NCBI RefSeq assembly: GCF_021976095.1
Contig: NW_025813488.1
Location: 8,286,422-8,350,421 of the forward strand
Reading direction: 5' to 3'
DNA: 64,000 bases
DNA from: Xenia sp. Carnegie-2017
Lineage: Eukaryota > Cnidaria > Anthozoa > Malacalcyonacea > Xeniidae
The translations under genes and the position numbers were made by a program. Positions 24,020 through 35,519 of this stretch are shown here, one piece after another. The notes beneath the pieces are model-generated. The model ran no database searches and had not been told where the DNA came from. It saw only the letters and a list, made by a program, of their open reading frames with translations. Numbering within the stretch: the first letter of the stretch is position 1; each line of letters starts with the position of its first letter.

Positions 24020-24115
24020 TGTTTGCCTCTGTATCTGTCTTGCCTCTGTATTATGTTTGCCTCTGTATCTGTCTTGCCTCTGTATTATGTTTGCCTCTGA
24101 TACTGTACCTGTATC
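24020..24115 (+). repeat. Short tandem repeat, about 34-bp unit
   Basis: The unit TTGCCTCTGTATTATG plus GTTTGCCTCTGTATCTG is repeated between two and three times. It marks the left edge of the second right-arm-specific segment (24035-24297) and ends in the same GTTTGCCTC that resumes at 24296, suggesting slippage or recombination between the repeats. Confidence 0.7.
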
Positions 24116-24784
24116 TGCAATGTTGCAGCCTTGTCACACTGTGTCACGCTGATATCAGCGTTGCGGTTGCGTGAAGGGTACGAGTGATTGCAGTCTGGTC
24201 AGCTGCCTTCACTATAATTTCAGTAACCAGGATGTTCCACTTCGCGGAACCCTCATACGTCGAAATCGACGGAGTCCATTATTATTATTTCCATGTTTGC
24301 CTCGTAATTTATAAGTCCCAAAATCTTGATGTGATCAATACGTCTTTCGTTGATTGACAGAAAATTGGCGATTCTTGTCTTTATTTGCATTACTTAAATT
24401 CGTTATATTTGTCGTCCTTTGTGTGCAGTCTTGTTCGTCAACTTCGCACCGGCAATCAACAAGTGTTAACCATGACGTCTTGTAGTTCATAACTGCAAAG
24501 AACTTGAAGTGACTTAAATCTTTATGCATGGTGTTCTGTGATTCATGACGTGTTTGTTCCACGTGATTGTTTTAACATTCATTGTTCGTACTTTAACAAA
24601 TTACAAGATATATATTAAATCTAATCCTACAAACAATAAGTAGTGTTGCTAGACAAAAGAACAATGTTCTCACTTCCCTTTCATTAAACATACGCAAAAT
24701 GTCAATGACGACTGACCATTGTTTTGTGATATTAAACAATTAACAATAAAATACATCCAGCTTAATTTTTTTCTTTATTTTGCT

Positions 24785-25535
24785 TACTTTTTGTCTACCT
24801 TTTTGCCATCCTTTATGTTTACCTTTACGCCTCCTTTTGTGTCTCCAGTCGTGTCTAACTCGTGTCTAACTTAATAACTCTATGTCTAATTTTGTGTTGA
24901 TCTTTGTGACTATATTTATGCCAACCTTTATGTCTACCTTTATGTCTACCTTTGTGTCTACCTTTATGTTTGCCTTTGTGTCTACCTTTGTGTCTACCTT
25001 TATGTCTACCTTTGTGTCTACCTTTATGTCTAACTTTGTATCTACCTTTGTGTCTACCTTTATGTCTACCTTTGTGTATACCTTTTAGTCTACCTTTGTG
25101 TCTACCTTTGTGTCTACCTTTATGTCTACCTTTGTGTCTACCTTTATGTTTACCTTTATGTCTACCTTTATGTCTTCCTTTATGTCTACCGTTATGTCTA
25201 CCTTTATGTCTACCTTTATGTCTACCTCTGTGTCTACCTTTGTCTCTATCTTTGCCAACCCTTATGTCTACCATCATGTCTATCTTTGTCTACCTTTATG
25301 TCTTACCTTTGTGTCTACCTTTGTGTCTACTTTTGTGTCTACTTTTGTGTCTACCTTTGTGTTTACCTTTGTGTCTACCTTTGTGTCTGTCTTTGTGTCT
25401 ACCTTCGTGTCTAACTTTGTGTCTACCTTTGTGTCTACCTTTATGTCTACCTTTGTGTCTACCTTTGTGTCTACCTTTGTGTCTATCTTTATGTCTACCT
25501 TAGCGTCGATCATTGTGTCTACATTCATGTTTACT
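24785..25535 (-). repeat. 12-bp tandem array, outer end of right arm
   Basis: TTTATGTCTACC and TTTGTGTCTACC units, the reverse complement of the array at 17735-18640. The right array is shorter (about 750 against 900 bp) and has a higher share of the GTG variant. After 25535 the sequence shows no match to the left outer flank, so the element's outer borders lie at or near the array ends. I found no clear target duplication. Confidence 0.88.
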
Positions 25536-25808
25536 TTTGTTATTTATCGGTTTTGTCGGTTATTTATGGTAATTATATGACCAACTACTACACCTTCACC
25601 ATAGATATTGAATTTAACAAAGATGAAATAAACAACATTTCAGAAAGACGACATGATAGACATTTCAAAATAAAGACCACATTAACGACATTTCAAGACT
25701 ACATCAACGACCCCGAATCACAAAGTTTTTAACTATGTGACGTAAATGACGTCATGTCATTGAAGATGTTGGAAACAAGTGCTTTTTGGTGGGTACAATC
25801 TTTCCAAG
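25536..25808. other. Upstream region of RBM22
   Basis: A 270-base gap between the right array and the RBM22 start. It must hold at least part of the RBM22 promoter, so the repeat array lies very close to an essential splicing gene. A CGTAAATGACGTCATG palindromic stretch near 25741-25757 contains a perfect CRE-like TGACGTCA. Confidence 0.5.
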
Positions 25809-28201
25809 ATGGCGACCTCTAAAACAGCGAATACTTACAACCGACAAAATTGGGAGGATGCGGTGAGTTTCTAAATTAAAATCAATGTTAAAATACTCTC
25901 CAGTTGAATTTGTTCACAATTTTCTATTTACGTGCGTACTTTGACGGAAATCTACCGGGTATTTTCAGTGAAAACGACTGGTTTCAATTTTCATTAATGA
26001 AAAATACATATCGTGTATTTTTTACATTGTACTCATTAAACAGTAAAACTATATAAAACTATAACTGTTTCTATAGGAATTTCCAATCTTATGTCAGACA
26101 TGTTTGGGCGACAATCCATATTTAAGGATGGTAAGTCCGTGGTGATTTATTTAAGAAATGACTCATTGTAAGTCATGCCTAAAAGTTATGAATAGAATCA
26201 CTAAACTAAGAAATAAAAAGGAATTAGGAAATGGAATTTGCAAAACATTATAGCCTGTAGTTTTGATTTTATTCATTTAGATGAAGGAGAAGTATGGTAG
26301 AGAATGTAAGGTAGGGCTTTTGTCCTATACCAGTTGAGACATCAAGTATCAAAATGTTGAAGAAATCCCATTTTGGGACTTTTAGATTTGTGCACGCCCA
26401 TTCACCATTTTCCGGTGGTGCCCTGGAGCAAGAATGAGATTCAAAAAGACTGAGATCTGTCAGACTTGTGCTAAGATGAAGAATATCTGCCAGACTTGCT
26501 TGCTGGATCTTGAATATGGTAAGATGAAATTATGTAGGGATCCCTACTAACTTTATAAGCTGTTAGAGTCTAACAAGTCCATGACTGGATTCTGGTAATT
26601 TAGGTTTACCTGTTCAAGTTCGAGATCATGCTCTTGGTCTCAAAGATGAAATGCCAAAATCTGATGTGAATAAGGAATATTACACTCAGAATGCTGAAAG
26701 AGAGGTTTGTTTATCATATTAGATTATACCATATAGGATTTTACTTATCTCAATATATTTTGTTATCAGCTGGCAAATACAGACTCTACCAATCCTGGAG
26801 GAGCATTAGGGAAGGCAAATGCTCCAAGTGATTTGCTGCTAAAGTTGGCTCGAACGGCACCATATTACAAAAGAAATCGTCCACACATTTGCTCATTTTG
26901 GGTGAAAGGAGAATGTAAGCGTGGCGAGGAATGCCCCTATCGGTAATATGTCTTTTGATAATCTGGATTTTACTATAACAATTTGATTCAATACATAGTG
27001 TAAAGAGTATAATATCAAAATACTTATGAATTGGTTTTTAATATATTCACTTTTGTAGATGGTAACCACATTAAAGACACAACTCTTTTTTATAATTTAT
27101 ATTAGTTATGACCTATAACTTTTTTTACATTTTCTGTTACAATCAGACATGAAATGCCTACAGATCCCAATGACCCATTGGCAGACCAAAACATCAAAGA
27201 TCGATTTTATGGTGTTAATGATCCAGTAGCCAACAAACTTCTCGACAGAGCATCAAAATTGCCAAGCCTAGAAGCACCACCTGACAAAGCTATCACCACA
27301 CTATATGTTGGTGGATTAGATGGAAAGGTATTAGAACAAGATTTAAGGTATGGCAATTGCTCTCCTTTCCTGTACAGTTTTTGCTTATATTGTAGTTGCA
27401 TGTCACCTTTTAATACTTTTTTCTAGAGACCATTTTTATCAGTTTGGTGAAATCCGTTTAATTACTATGGTACCAAAACAACAATGTGCTTTTGTATGCT
27501 TCACAAACCGTTACTCTGCTGAAACTGCAGCTGAAAGGTCTTTCAACAAGCTTATTGTAAAAGGACGAAGGTTAAAAATCCTGTGGGGGAAGTCACAAGG
27601 TGCAAAAGCGGCCCCTGGAAATGAAGGAGGGGCCAAGTTAACACCTGTACCTGGGTTACCTGAGGGTAAGTATTCTATTCAACTTAAAAAATGAATCTCT
27701 AGCATTTGTTTTTGACAAGAGATACCTTCAACTATAGCATTGCCTCCTCCTCCTGCAATCACCCAACCAGATGAAAACAACTTCTTTAATCTTCCACCTT
27801 CTGGGATTCCACTTCCCCCAATGAATAATTCTTCAGCACCTCGGCATCTCATGGGAATACCACCACCACCTTTGCCAAGTGGATCACACCTAATGCCACC
27901 AAGATTACCACCACCACCAGGGCAACAGCATCCACTACCTTATCGCACTGATGGACCCTTTCCTCCACCACCACAGAGGTTTATGCACCCACCTCCTTTG
28001 ATGGGAGGTCCAGCCCCTCCACCAAATATGCCACCTCCAAATATAAGGCCACCTAATATGCCACCACCTAGCATACCTCGAGCACTGGCCAATAGAGGGC
28101 CACCTCCATCAATTCACTATCCATCACAAGATCCACACAGGATGGGTACAGCAGGAAAAGATCCTGCCATGAACCTTACACCACCAAATCCAGCATCTTG
28201 A
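25809..28201 (+). CDS. RBM22: Pre-mRNA splicing factor RBM22 (Slt11/Ecm2 family)
   Basis: Nine exons: 25809-25862, 26077-26130, 26281-26310, 26386-26518, 26604-26704, 26770-26942, 27147-27347, 27427-27665 and 27738-28201; phases agree at every junction. The protein starts [18 protein letters not shown], as RBM22 does. In order it has the N-terminal zinc-binding cysteines ([30 protein letters not shown]), a CCCH finger ([21 protein letters not shown]), an RRM with RNP2 TLYVGGL and RNP1-like QCAFVCF, and a Pro-rich tail ending near [15 protein letters not shown]22 sits in the active spliceosome and contacts U6 snRNA and the catalytic centre. The Pro-rich last exon (PPPP and MPPP runs) is longer in simple repeats but otherwise family-like. 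AATAAA follows at 28318. Confidence 0.96.
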
Positions 28202-28317
28202 ACTCAGCAGCAATGTATTATATTGTTACATAGATACTTGCTATCTCAATCTATGTCATGGTTAACCTGGTTTACTATGGAGGGAGTTTGATGGAAACAA
28301 TCTAAGCCAATGTTTTC

Positions 28318-28323
28318 AATAAA
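28318..28323 (+). terminator. Poly(A) signal AATAAA of RBM22
   Basis: AATAAA 117 bases after the RBM22 stop, followed by a T-rich stretch. RBM22 and MICU1 converge, with coding ends about 375 bp apart. Confidence 0.6.
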
Positions 28324-28576
28324 ATTTTTTTTCCTACCTTCACTGTAATTCATTATATGGCAAAAATTACATGACTATCTGAATATCTCTGCATGCCTTG
28401 ATGACAAAAAGATAATTTCAGAGTAATTAAAACCTTAATTTTTTATCAACAATATTCCTATTGCAACATAACATGCATTGTTTGGCTGCTCTATTCTACC
28501 TTTGTGATCTTGTTTTTTCCTCACAAGATATATAATTTCATCATTTGAAACAATAGCATATTGCCACTTGCGATGA

Positions 28577-31500
28577 TCACTTGCCAAAAATTTGGTCTTT
28601 AGCAGTTTGCTTAGCACATTGGGCAACAGCACTCACAAGTTTACCAAATCCCGTGTCCCTAGGCTAAAAGATACAAGGTGAATGACCAATAAAGATCAAC
28701 TGATAAAAATGTTTGTTATCAAACTACTACCTTATCCAAGCCGCGCATCAGGTTTGTCTTCATAACACTCACGAATTCCTTGGAACTCAATTCACCATCA
28801 TCTGCAAAAAAATTTAATGTTAAGTACTTTCTTGGTAAATTGGCACCTTCACCTGCAAACCTTATAAACAAGACCAGGGGTGCACACCCCTCTACCTAAT
28901 CCATCCCTGATATCATTTATTTCCTCACCGTTTTCATCAAACATTTTAAAAACAACATCAATAATGTGATCCCGCAATCTTACACCGGCAACAAGATGGG
29001 CAACGCGCTTGAAGATTTCTAGAAACAATGAATCCCAAGGTTGCTTTCAGCTGCACAAACAATGTTGCACCTTGTTTGAAATGAGAAATTGATATCTGTT
29101 GGATGAGAAAGACAAGAGTCAAAATACCTGGATTTAGATGGTACCCACAGGCAGTGTGGAAGCTTAAGGCTGTTTCAACATCCCCTATGTTTCTCAGGAA
29201 CTGGAAGAAATCTTCATAATCTTTGAAAGTGACTCCCTGAATATATCATGAGAAAGTATGTCCTGGAATTTCAATCGTCATTAAATGATGCTGGGAAGAC
29301 ACGTTTTAAAATGTGGCAACAAAAAGATGATCTTGTGTGGAGAGGGTGGGGGTTAATCACAACAACAAATATCAAGTAAATCATAGTTAAATAGACTACA
29401 ACTAAGGGGATGTAATGTGCAACAACATACAAACTATGTTTTTTGTCACCAATGGGTTTTATCAAGTTGAGAAAATGATTTTGCAATGTGTACCTTCAGT
29501 CATATACCTAAACTGTGATGATCTTATCTTAGTTATCTATTTAGTTAAACGTGAAGTGAACAATGAAAAATTGTAAAAATTTTAAAAAGAACGAGCGAAT
29601 AAATTTTTGGAGTTCATTGGATATGTAAACACATGAGGCAACAACAGCCATAATTTCAACAAAAACTACCTGTGAACTCCTGGCAAAGGTCTTCTTGATT
29701 CTCTTTAAGGTTGTTTCCTTTTTCTTTGTTGTAAAACTTGAATATGTGAGCAACATGTTTGCAAACTCAACTTCAGTTATCTTCCCATTCACTGGTTTGT
29801 AAAACTGAAACTAAACGGTCATGCAAAGAATTATTTACAAGTAAAAGTTTAGTGAACAAATTTGATACATTTTGATACACCTACATTTAGTGAACAAATA
29901 TTCGATAAACACTTCCATATTCATAACTATCAACCATGGAAATTAAAGATATGTGTCTTTCCAGAAATATACCCAACAGAGATGATAGAGAAATGTGGAA
30001 ATAATAAAATCTGGTTGCATATATGTCACTAAAATTAACAATACCACCCATATTTTCTACATTTCACTGCTGATGTTTTTAATATTTCAAGTGGATGATA
30101 ATTCAATCTTAAATGCTAACCTCCAAAAACAGCACCTCTTTTTGTAGCCGCTGTTGAAATTCAATAAAACTTCTAGTAGTTAGCTTCTCCGTACACTGAG
30201 AACCAAAAAAGTACTGTTTCAGGGATGAGTTTATCTTGGATCCCATTACATTTCCTGTTGTTTTTCGGTCACGATGTCTCATCCCCGCAGATGTCAAAGA
30301 GAGGAGGACAGATTGCATCTGAATGATAATAAAAAGGATGCTTCCTCTATAATCATGTTTAAATTCACCCAAATTTCTAACAGATAAGTAGGTAACAAAC
30401 CTTATCAAATTCATCTGCTGAAACTTCACCATCACCGTTCAAATCAAACATCTTGAATGCAATGGATACATGACGAGGAGAAGCTATAATAAAGCAAAAA
30501 CATTGTCAGTGGGTAAAGTCAGTATAACATAAAATTCTGACAAAATGTACAAAAGTACTTCACAATAATCTTACTTCCAAGGACGGTAAGAAGGAACAAA
30601 TAATCAGAGAATGTTATCAAGCCATTTTGCCCAAAATGTCGCAGCACGCTATCCCCAGGTGTGCCATCTCTATAGGTGTAGCCTCTGTAGGCATCTTTCT
30701 AAAATAATACAGTATACAAATTAATTTCAAACTTCTTACACCACTATTCTTTCAAAGACAATAACCGAGGCATAGTTTTATATCCTGGCAAAATTGCTTT
30801 CCAGGATCCTATAGGATCTTAAACGATCCTGTAAGATCCTAAATAAAGACAAATTAAGATCCTTAATAAAGACAGATCCTAAATTAAGGCAATTCATAGG
30901 ATCCTACAAAACACCCTATGAGCAATATCCTATTCTTAGTAAACAAGTTCCACAATGACAATCACACCGGATGATTTTAATGGAGGAATTGCCTAATGAA
31001 CAATGTAAATGTCATCCAACATGGCAAAAATTCTATCATTCTTTCACTGTCAAAGGAGCAGCTGCATGCTGTTTATACAAAGCCATCATTAAGATAGCAA
31101 TATCCACATGAGTGATATGTTTGTGTACTTCAATCAAATAAACTTTTCAATACTACACTCACCCATTCAAGCAACTTACAACACTTTCAGCACATACCTC
31201 TTTGTCAAACTGTTTAAATCTATCAAGACCAAGTCCTAAAATAAAATTAAGATGAAAAAATAGAAATGAGAGAAAAAATAGAAATAGATAAAAAACTTTA
31301 AATTATATCATAGACAGATTTTCTGGTGATGCAAGGGGGGTGCTACTCGCAAATATCAGATTTTGCCTCCTTCCCCAAAATAAATAGTTCACTGCTCTAA
31401 AAATATTTTACCCCCCTCTATCTTAGCAAAACAAATCAAAAGTACATTTGAACTGAATTTTTCTGTGCAATTTTTCAACTTTTTACACTACCTTTCAATT

Positions 31501-32277
31501 AAAAGTTGCAACACTACCAGACCACCCCTACAATTTGGTGCTAAAATCCAGACCCTTACTTTGTCTTACTTCACTTCCTTATCAGCCCACTACCCCAAAA
31601 ACTTTTTGCACCACAACTACAGAGAATTGCTCTACCTTGTGGTTGTAAAATGCCTGGAGTAAGAGCACGCACAAAATCCTGAGGGGTCATGTAGATTTCA
31701 CTCTTTTCTGTGCCCAAATGACCACTTTGGATTGTGGCAAAGTAGCGGAATATCTTGTCTGGAGTGCTATATGCTCGAATCCTGTCTTCATAGCCAATTA
31801 TCTGGGAAATATTGGAGATTGAGTCAATCTACACATTTATACAACATATGAATGTGCATGTCACTGCGTCCAAGACATCAAACATACCCTGGTTTCTTTA
31901 AAACTTTTCCTTTTATTTCTTGTGTTATCAAACACCGCCCCTGCCTCAACAACTTCCAACTTGTTTTCATTATTGATGCACACTTCGTCGAAGTTCGCAT
32001 CTTCCTCGCTTTTCGCATGGACTTGATTGCCAAAAGTCCGTCTTACCATCAAGTATCCGAAGCCAATGATACCGATAGAGGATATTATCAAAACATCAAG
32101 TAGTTTGGCACGTTTTACCTTCTCTGGGTCTCGACTGTTCGTGTTATGACTGCTTTCTTGAGAACTCGTATTTGAGAGTGCATTCGAAAGAGAAATTAGC
32201 CGCACATTTTTCACGCTTGAAAAAGACTTCAAACAACTTTCAACAAATCTATATCTTCTGCTTATGATTCCAAACAT
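28577..32277 (-). CDS. MICU1: Mitochondrial calcium uptake protein 1 (MICU1)
   Basis: Eleven exons: 32277..31888, 31801..31636, 31235..31198, 30698..30575, 30483..30401, 30318..30121, 29810..29670, 29236..29128, 29018..28929, 28801..28731 and 28663..28577. They total 1497 nt, about 498 residues (human MICU1 is 476). MICU1 is the Ca2+-sensing gatekeeper of the mitochondrial uniporter in the intermembrane space. Evidence in order: a basic N-terminus and one hydrophobic segment (LLDVLIISSIGIIGFGYLMV), then YEDRIRAYSTPDKIFRYFAT, a first EF-hand DLNGDGEVSADEF, the MICU1-diagnostic GMRHRDRKTTGN, and a second EF-hand split over two exons (MFDEN, then DDGELSSKEF). The family-like end is DTGFGKLVSAVAQCAKQTA. 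The MRHRDRxTTGN stretch favours MICU1 over MICU2/3. It is divergent to MCU. Confidence 0.94.
30780..30910. repeat. Cluster of GATCCT/AGGATC motifs in a MICU1 intron
   Basis: Seven or more copies of GATCCT or its complement AGGATC occur within about 130 bases, some as AGGATCCT palindromes, spaced irregularly with AATAAAGACA fillers. It looks like a decayed small tandem repeat. Confidence 0.5.
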
Positions 32278-32967
32278 TGCACGTCATATATTCAGCATAA
32301 AACCAAGCAGATAAAATTGACAATTACAGAAAATTTAGCATTAAAATGCTAACTACATAATGTTTTTGTGTGATTTTGGGCATTTAAATTTCTTAAAATC
32401 ATTGCCGCGGAAAGTGACGTTCACATCGCTCTGAGGTACATCGCGTTTTTGCGAGCAAGCCCGTGCAAATTTTATTCAAGAAAAGAATCAACTAAATGAA
32501 ATCATAAGCTGCCTAAAACCAAGTCGAATGCTTAATACACGAAACAAACAAACTATTTCCGTATCGTAAGGTTATATAAATGCCTTCTTTTCAATAAAAT
32601 AATATTTCAATTCTCACAGTTTGATTACGAGGTCATTCCGAGCTTCGCTCTTGTTAATGTGTGATTTGCTATTCGTATATTTAAAACTATCACTAGGGGT
32701 AGGGAGCCTTGCTTATTTTTCTTTTTCTCGCTTGTTTGATTATTTTATTATTTACAGCTTCTATTTTTTTAAATATGTTAATTTGGAAAGATTCCCATGT
32801 CCTTAAAAATTTGTGAGGTTTAACTAGACAATCTAAGGAACAATTATGACGCTGAAAAAGCATATTCTTCTCCCCCCTCCCCTCATATTCATAATGTATG
32901 CCAAATCAACAATATTGACACTTTATAATTGTAATTGCTGTTCGCTAGGTGTTGACCTCAAAATCGT
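32278..32967. promoter_or_regulatory. Shared intergenic region of MICU1 and MCU
   Basis: The 690 bases between the two start codons must contain both promoters, since the genes point away from each other. No TATA box is placed convincingly for either. A locally GC-richer stretch lies at about 32400-32470 (CCGCGGAAAGTGACG, CATCGCG). The arrangement suggests co-regulation of pore and gatekeeper; this is an inference from geometry. Confidence 0.65.
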
Positions 32968-34676
32968 ATGGCAAAGATGCTCCCTGGAAAACTTGTACGA
33001 AAACTGCGTTTTGATAAACCAGCGACAAAAGTAAAACCATGGGCATTTGTGAGTTTACCTTTTTTTTAAATTCAAACATTAGACTTTGAAACCAGCGTTG
33101 TAGTCATGCTAATTGTCAACTTTCCTAAACGATGTTCTAGAAGGCCTGGCAAACTGGACGCTTGTGTTTTTCCACTACTACAAGCCGTCTTGGTGAGTAA
33201 TTTTAAAGCTAAAATTTTACATACACATTACACGATAACATCGAGAGTTAAAAAGACCCTTATCGCAGTACATTATTTATCATTTACCAGCTGATTTGGA
33301 TGTGGAATTGAAGCGAGGGCAGCCAGTTGTGTCGATTCCTTTACCTTCGACGAACCAGCCGTGTGAATTCACCCTGTATGAAACAAATTCTGTCAAGAAT
33401 CTCCTTGAAAGCATCAAGGATGAAGATGAAGGTGTGAATGAGGCTCTTGTCCACTCCTTAGAAGGCATCCGTATTTCTCAAAACACGCGAATGAGTTCTT
33501 TGTTGAGCAATGGTTTCAAATTGAAGATTAATGATGAAATGCACACCATAACACCTTCAAGTGAAGGTAAACAAAAGCTTAAGTGTTCAAATATTTCACC
33601 TCATATTTCCATTCTAACCTATTTATCTTGCAGTGGGTGTTGCCATCGCAGAGGAGTCATTAGAAGATGTCAGAGAACTTGTGGAAAAGTTGTATATAGG
33701 CCTTGATGTTCAAAACAAAAAGGTTTGTTTAATTTCATTTTTTCCTTTGCATAGTTCAGCTCCTACTTATTTTGTCTATATTGAAGACGGAGACGGAGGA
33801 ACAGCTGATTGAAGAATTAGAGAAAGTTCAATCAGAACTGGAACCTTTGGAACAGCAACGTATTGAGCTGGAGAAAGGCATAGAGAGTCGAACCAATATG
33901 TTGGTTTGGGGTGGTCTGGCATTCATGGCTGTTCAGTTTGGATTCCTTGCACGTCTCACCTGGTGGGAGTACTCATGGGACATCATGGAACCTGTTACAT
34001 ATTTTGTAACATATGGCACGAGCATGGCATTTTATGCATACTTCGTTTTGACCAGACAGGTTGTTAATGTTTTCACATATAAAGTAATAGTAATCCTCGA
34101 ACTAAAAGCCCCGCCTGAATGTAAGCCTATCACCAGCACTAACACTGTCATCATTCCTATAAGAAGTAACCCCAATATGAGCCACTCACCCCCCTCAACC
34201 CCCAACAATTGCACTCAAACAATTACAAATAGCCACAATTATAGCATTTTCAATCTTTAATACATGGCAATCACACAGAGGATTGTCCTTGTATACCCCA
34301 TAAAAGCCACCTTAATACTAAACCACCCAAAACTGCTTTGAAAAAAGTACACAGGCTTGTCATTGGATCTATCAATTTCTGAAACACAACAAATGAAAAA
34401 TGCATCAAAGTTGGTTGACTTTACCCATTGGAAACCAACTATGATGTACGTCAATTGTTACAAATTTAATTATTTACTCATTGAGAATTTAATATCTACT
34501 CTTAGGAGTTCATGTACCCAGAAGCGCGCAACCGTCAATTCCTTATCTCCTTCCATAAGAAAGCAAAACGACGTGGCTTCGATGTGGAGAAATACAACCA
34601 TCTTCGTGAGATGACCACTAAACTTGAAGCGCAGTTAGAAGAGCTTAGTAATCCGATCAAATCATCTAATGAATAA
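32968..34676 (+). CDS. MCU: Mitochondrial calcium uniporter pore subunit (MCU)
   Basis: Six exons: 32968-33048, 33141-33192, 33291-33566, 33634-33722, 33787-34059 and 34506-34676; 942 nt, about 313 residues (human MCU is 351, with a longer presequence). MCU forms the Ca2+ channel of the inner mitochondrial membrane. The start [15 protein letters not shown] is basic, as a presequence should be. The N-terminal beta-grasp domain ([10 protein letters not shown] to FKLKINDEM) is followed by coiled coil 1 ([19 protein letters not shown]), TM1 ([19 protein letters not shown]), the selectivity motif WDIMEP with both acidic residues, TM2 ([19 protein letters not shown]) and coiled coil 2 in the last exon. 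The acceptor of exon 5 could be at 33787 or, in frame, at 33760; family alignment favours 33787. The ATG at 32977 is an alternative start. Confidence 0.95.
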
Positions 34677-34686
34677 ACGATGTAGT

Positions 34687-34873
34687 CAGGGGCGCACATT
34701 CCCCCCAAAATGGGGAGTTTTCTATGTCCTGGGACTAAAATTTGTTGTTCTCTATTGAGTAGTCCGAAGTTTTGGCCGGCCCATTTTCTTCGTACTCTGT
34801 TAGTGTCTGACCACTTTTTATACACATTTCACAAAAGCTGAGGTCCCAGACACCCCACAAATGTGCGCCCCCA
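34687..34873. mobile_element. Candidate hAT-type MITE in the MCU 3' region
   Basis: The ends CAGGGGCGCACATT and its near reverse complement AATGTGCGCCCCC face each other about 187 bases apart. Candidate flanking 8-mers GATGTAGT and AATGCAGT match at six of eight bases. There is no coding potential. It starts 10 bases after the MCU stop codon, so it probably supplies much of the MCU 3' UTR. Confidence 0.45.
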
Positions 34874-35519
34874 AATGCAGTAGGTACAATATTTGAAATA
34901 CGGAATCAGGGAATCGAAAATATGAATCATTAAAAAATATGACGAAAATTTGCACACGATCTCTGTTTAGGCAAAGGACGTCAACAAAACAGGATGTAAA
35001 TATCTTTAGTTCTTTCGACATTTCAATGCTAGTACATAATGATGTCAAACTGGCAAACTAGTTAATCAATAGAAATACACACAAATCTTCACCTTCATCG
35101 GGAATCATTGTAGCTACATGCACCGATCACATCAGAAGTTCTCCTAGCACATTCAAGTTAACAATCAACCCCTGATACGTCGCCTCAGCTAATTGCATTA
35201 AAATCAAGGGCGGACCGACATCTTATTCTCCGCCATCACCCACCGTCGCAGATGTTTGTCTCTGACCTAACTATGGCTAGCGGCAAATAACACGTCAGCA
35301 ATGGATCGTAGAGCCATGTTACTGTTAGGACGTTATGTCTAATCTCGACTCATTCCATCCAATTTTCTGCTCTTGTTCTTAAAGTGTTTGCGACAGGAAA
35401 ATTTGCTGCCCACATTCTCATGCATCAAAAAGAAAATATAAGATAAACAACAATCACACGTTCCATTGAATTGTGTTAGTTCACTTCTTTCTGGAGATAC
35501 TCACATTGGACACGAAATA
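34874..35519. other. Downstream of MCU, no gene recognised
   Basis: Short open frames only. The stretch ends at the Penelope-derived inverted-repeat element at 35520. Confidence 0.4.

Larger units (their letters stand above)
22183..24784 (-). repeat. Right arm of giant inverted repeat (unique part)
   Basis: This is the inverted, nearly identical copy of 18641-20326, but about 900 bp longer. The extra length comes from two segments absent from the left arm: about 23306-23945 and about 24035-24297. Everything else follows the left arm in order, including the tRNA-like modules near 22295, 22440-22510 and 22930. Confidence 0.86.

Noticed and set aside
23671-24174. 167-codon plus-strand frame ending in a hydrophobic Cys/Leu-rich stretch
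   Set aside because: The second half is the translation of a short tandem repeat and arm sequence; no domain or splice support.
24855-25580. Long Leu/Cys-, Met/Ser/Thr- and Lys/Gly/Arg/His-repeat frames
   Set aside because: Same 12-bp array in the right arm; unit length divisible by three explains the openness.
33280-33468. Minus-strand 62-codon frame
   Set aside because: Antisense to an MCU exon.
33760-33786. Alternative in-frame acceptor adding nine residues to MCU
   Set aside because: It would insert a hydrophobic LLLILSI stretch before coiled coil 1 that other MCU proteins lack; the acceptor at 33787 fits the family.
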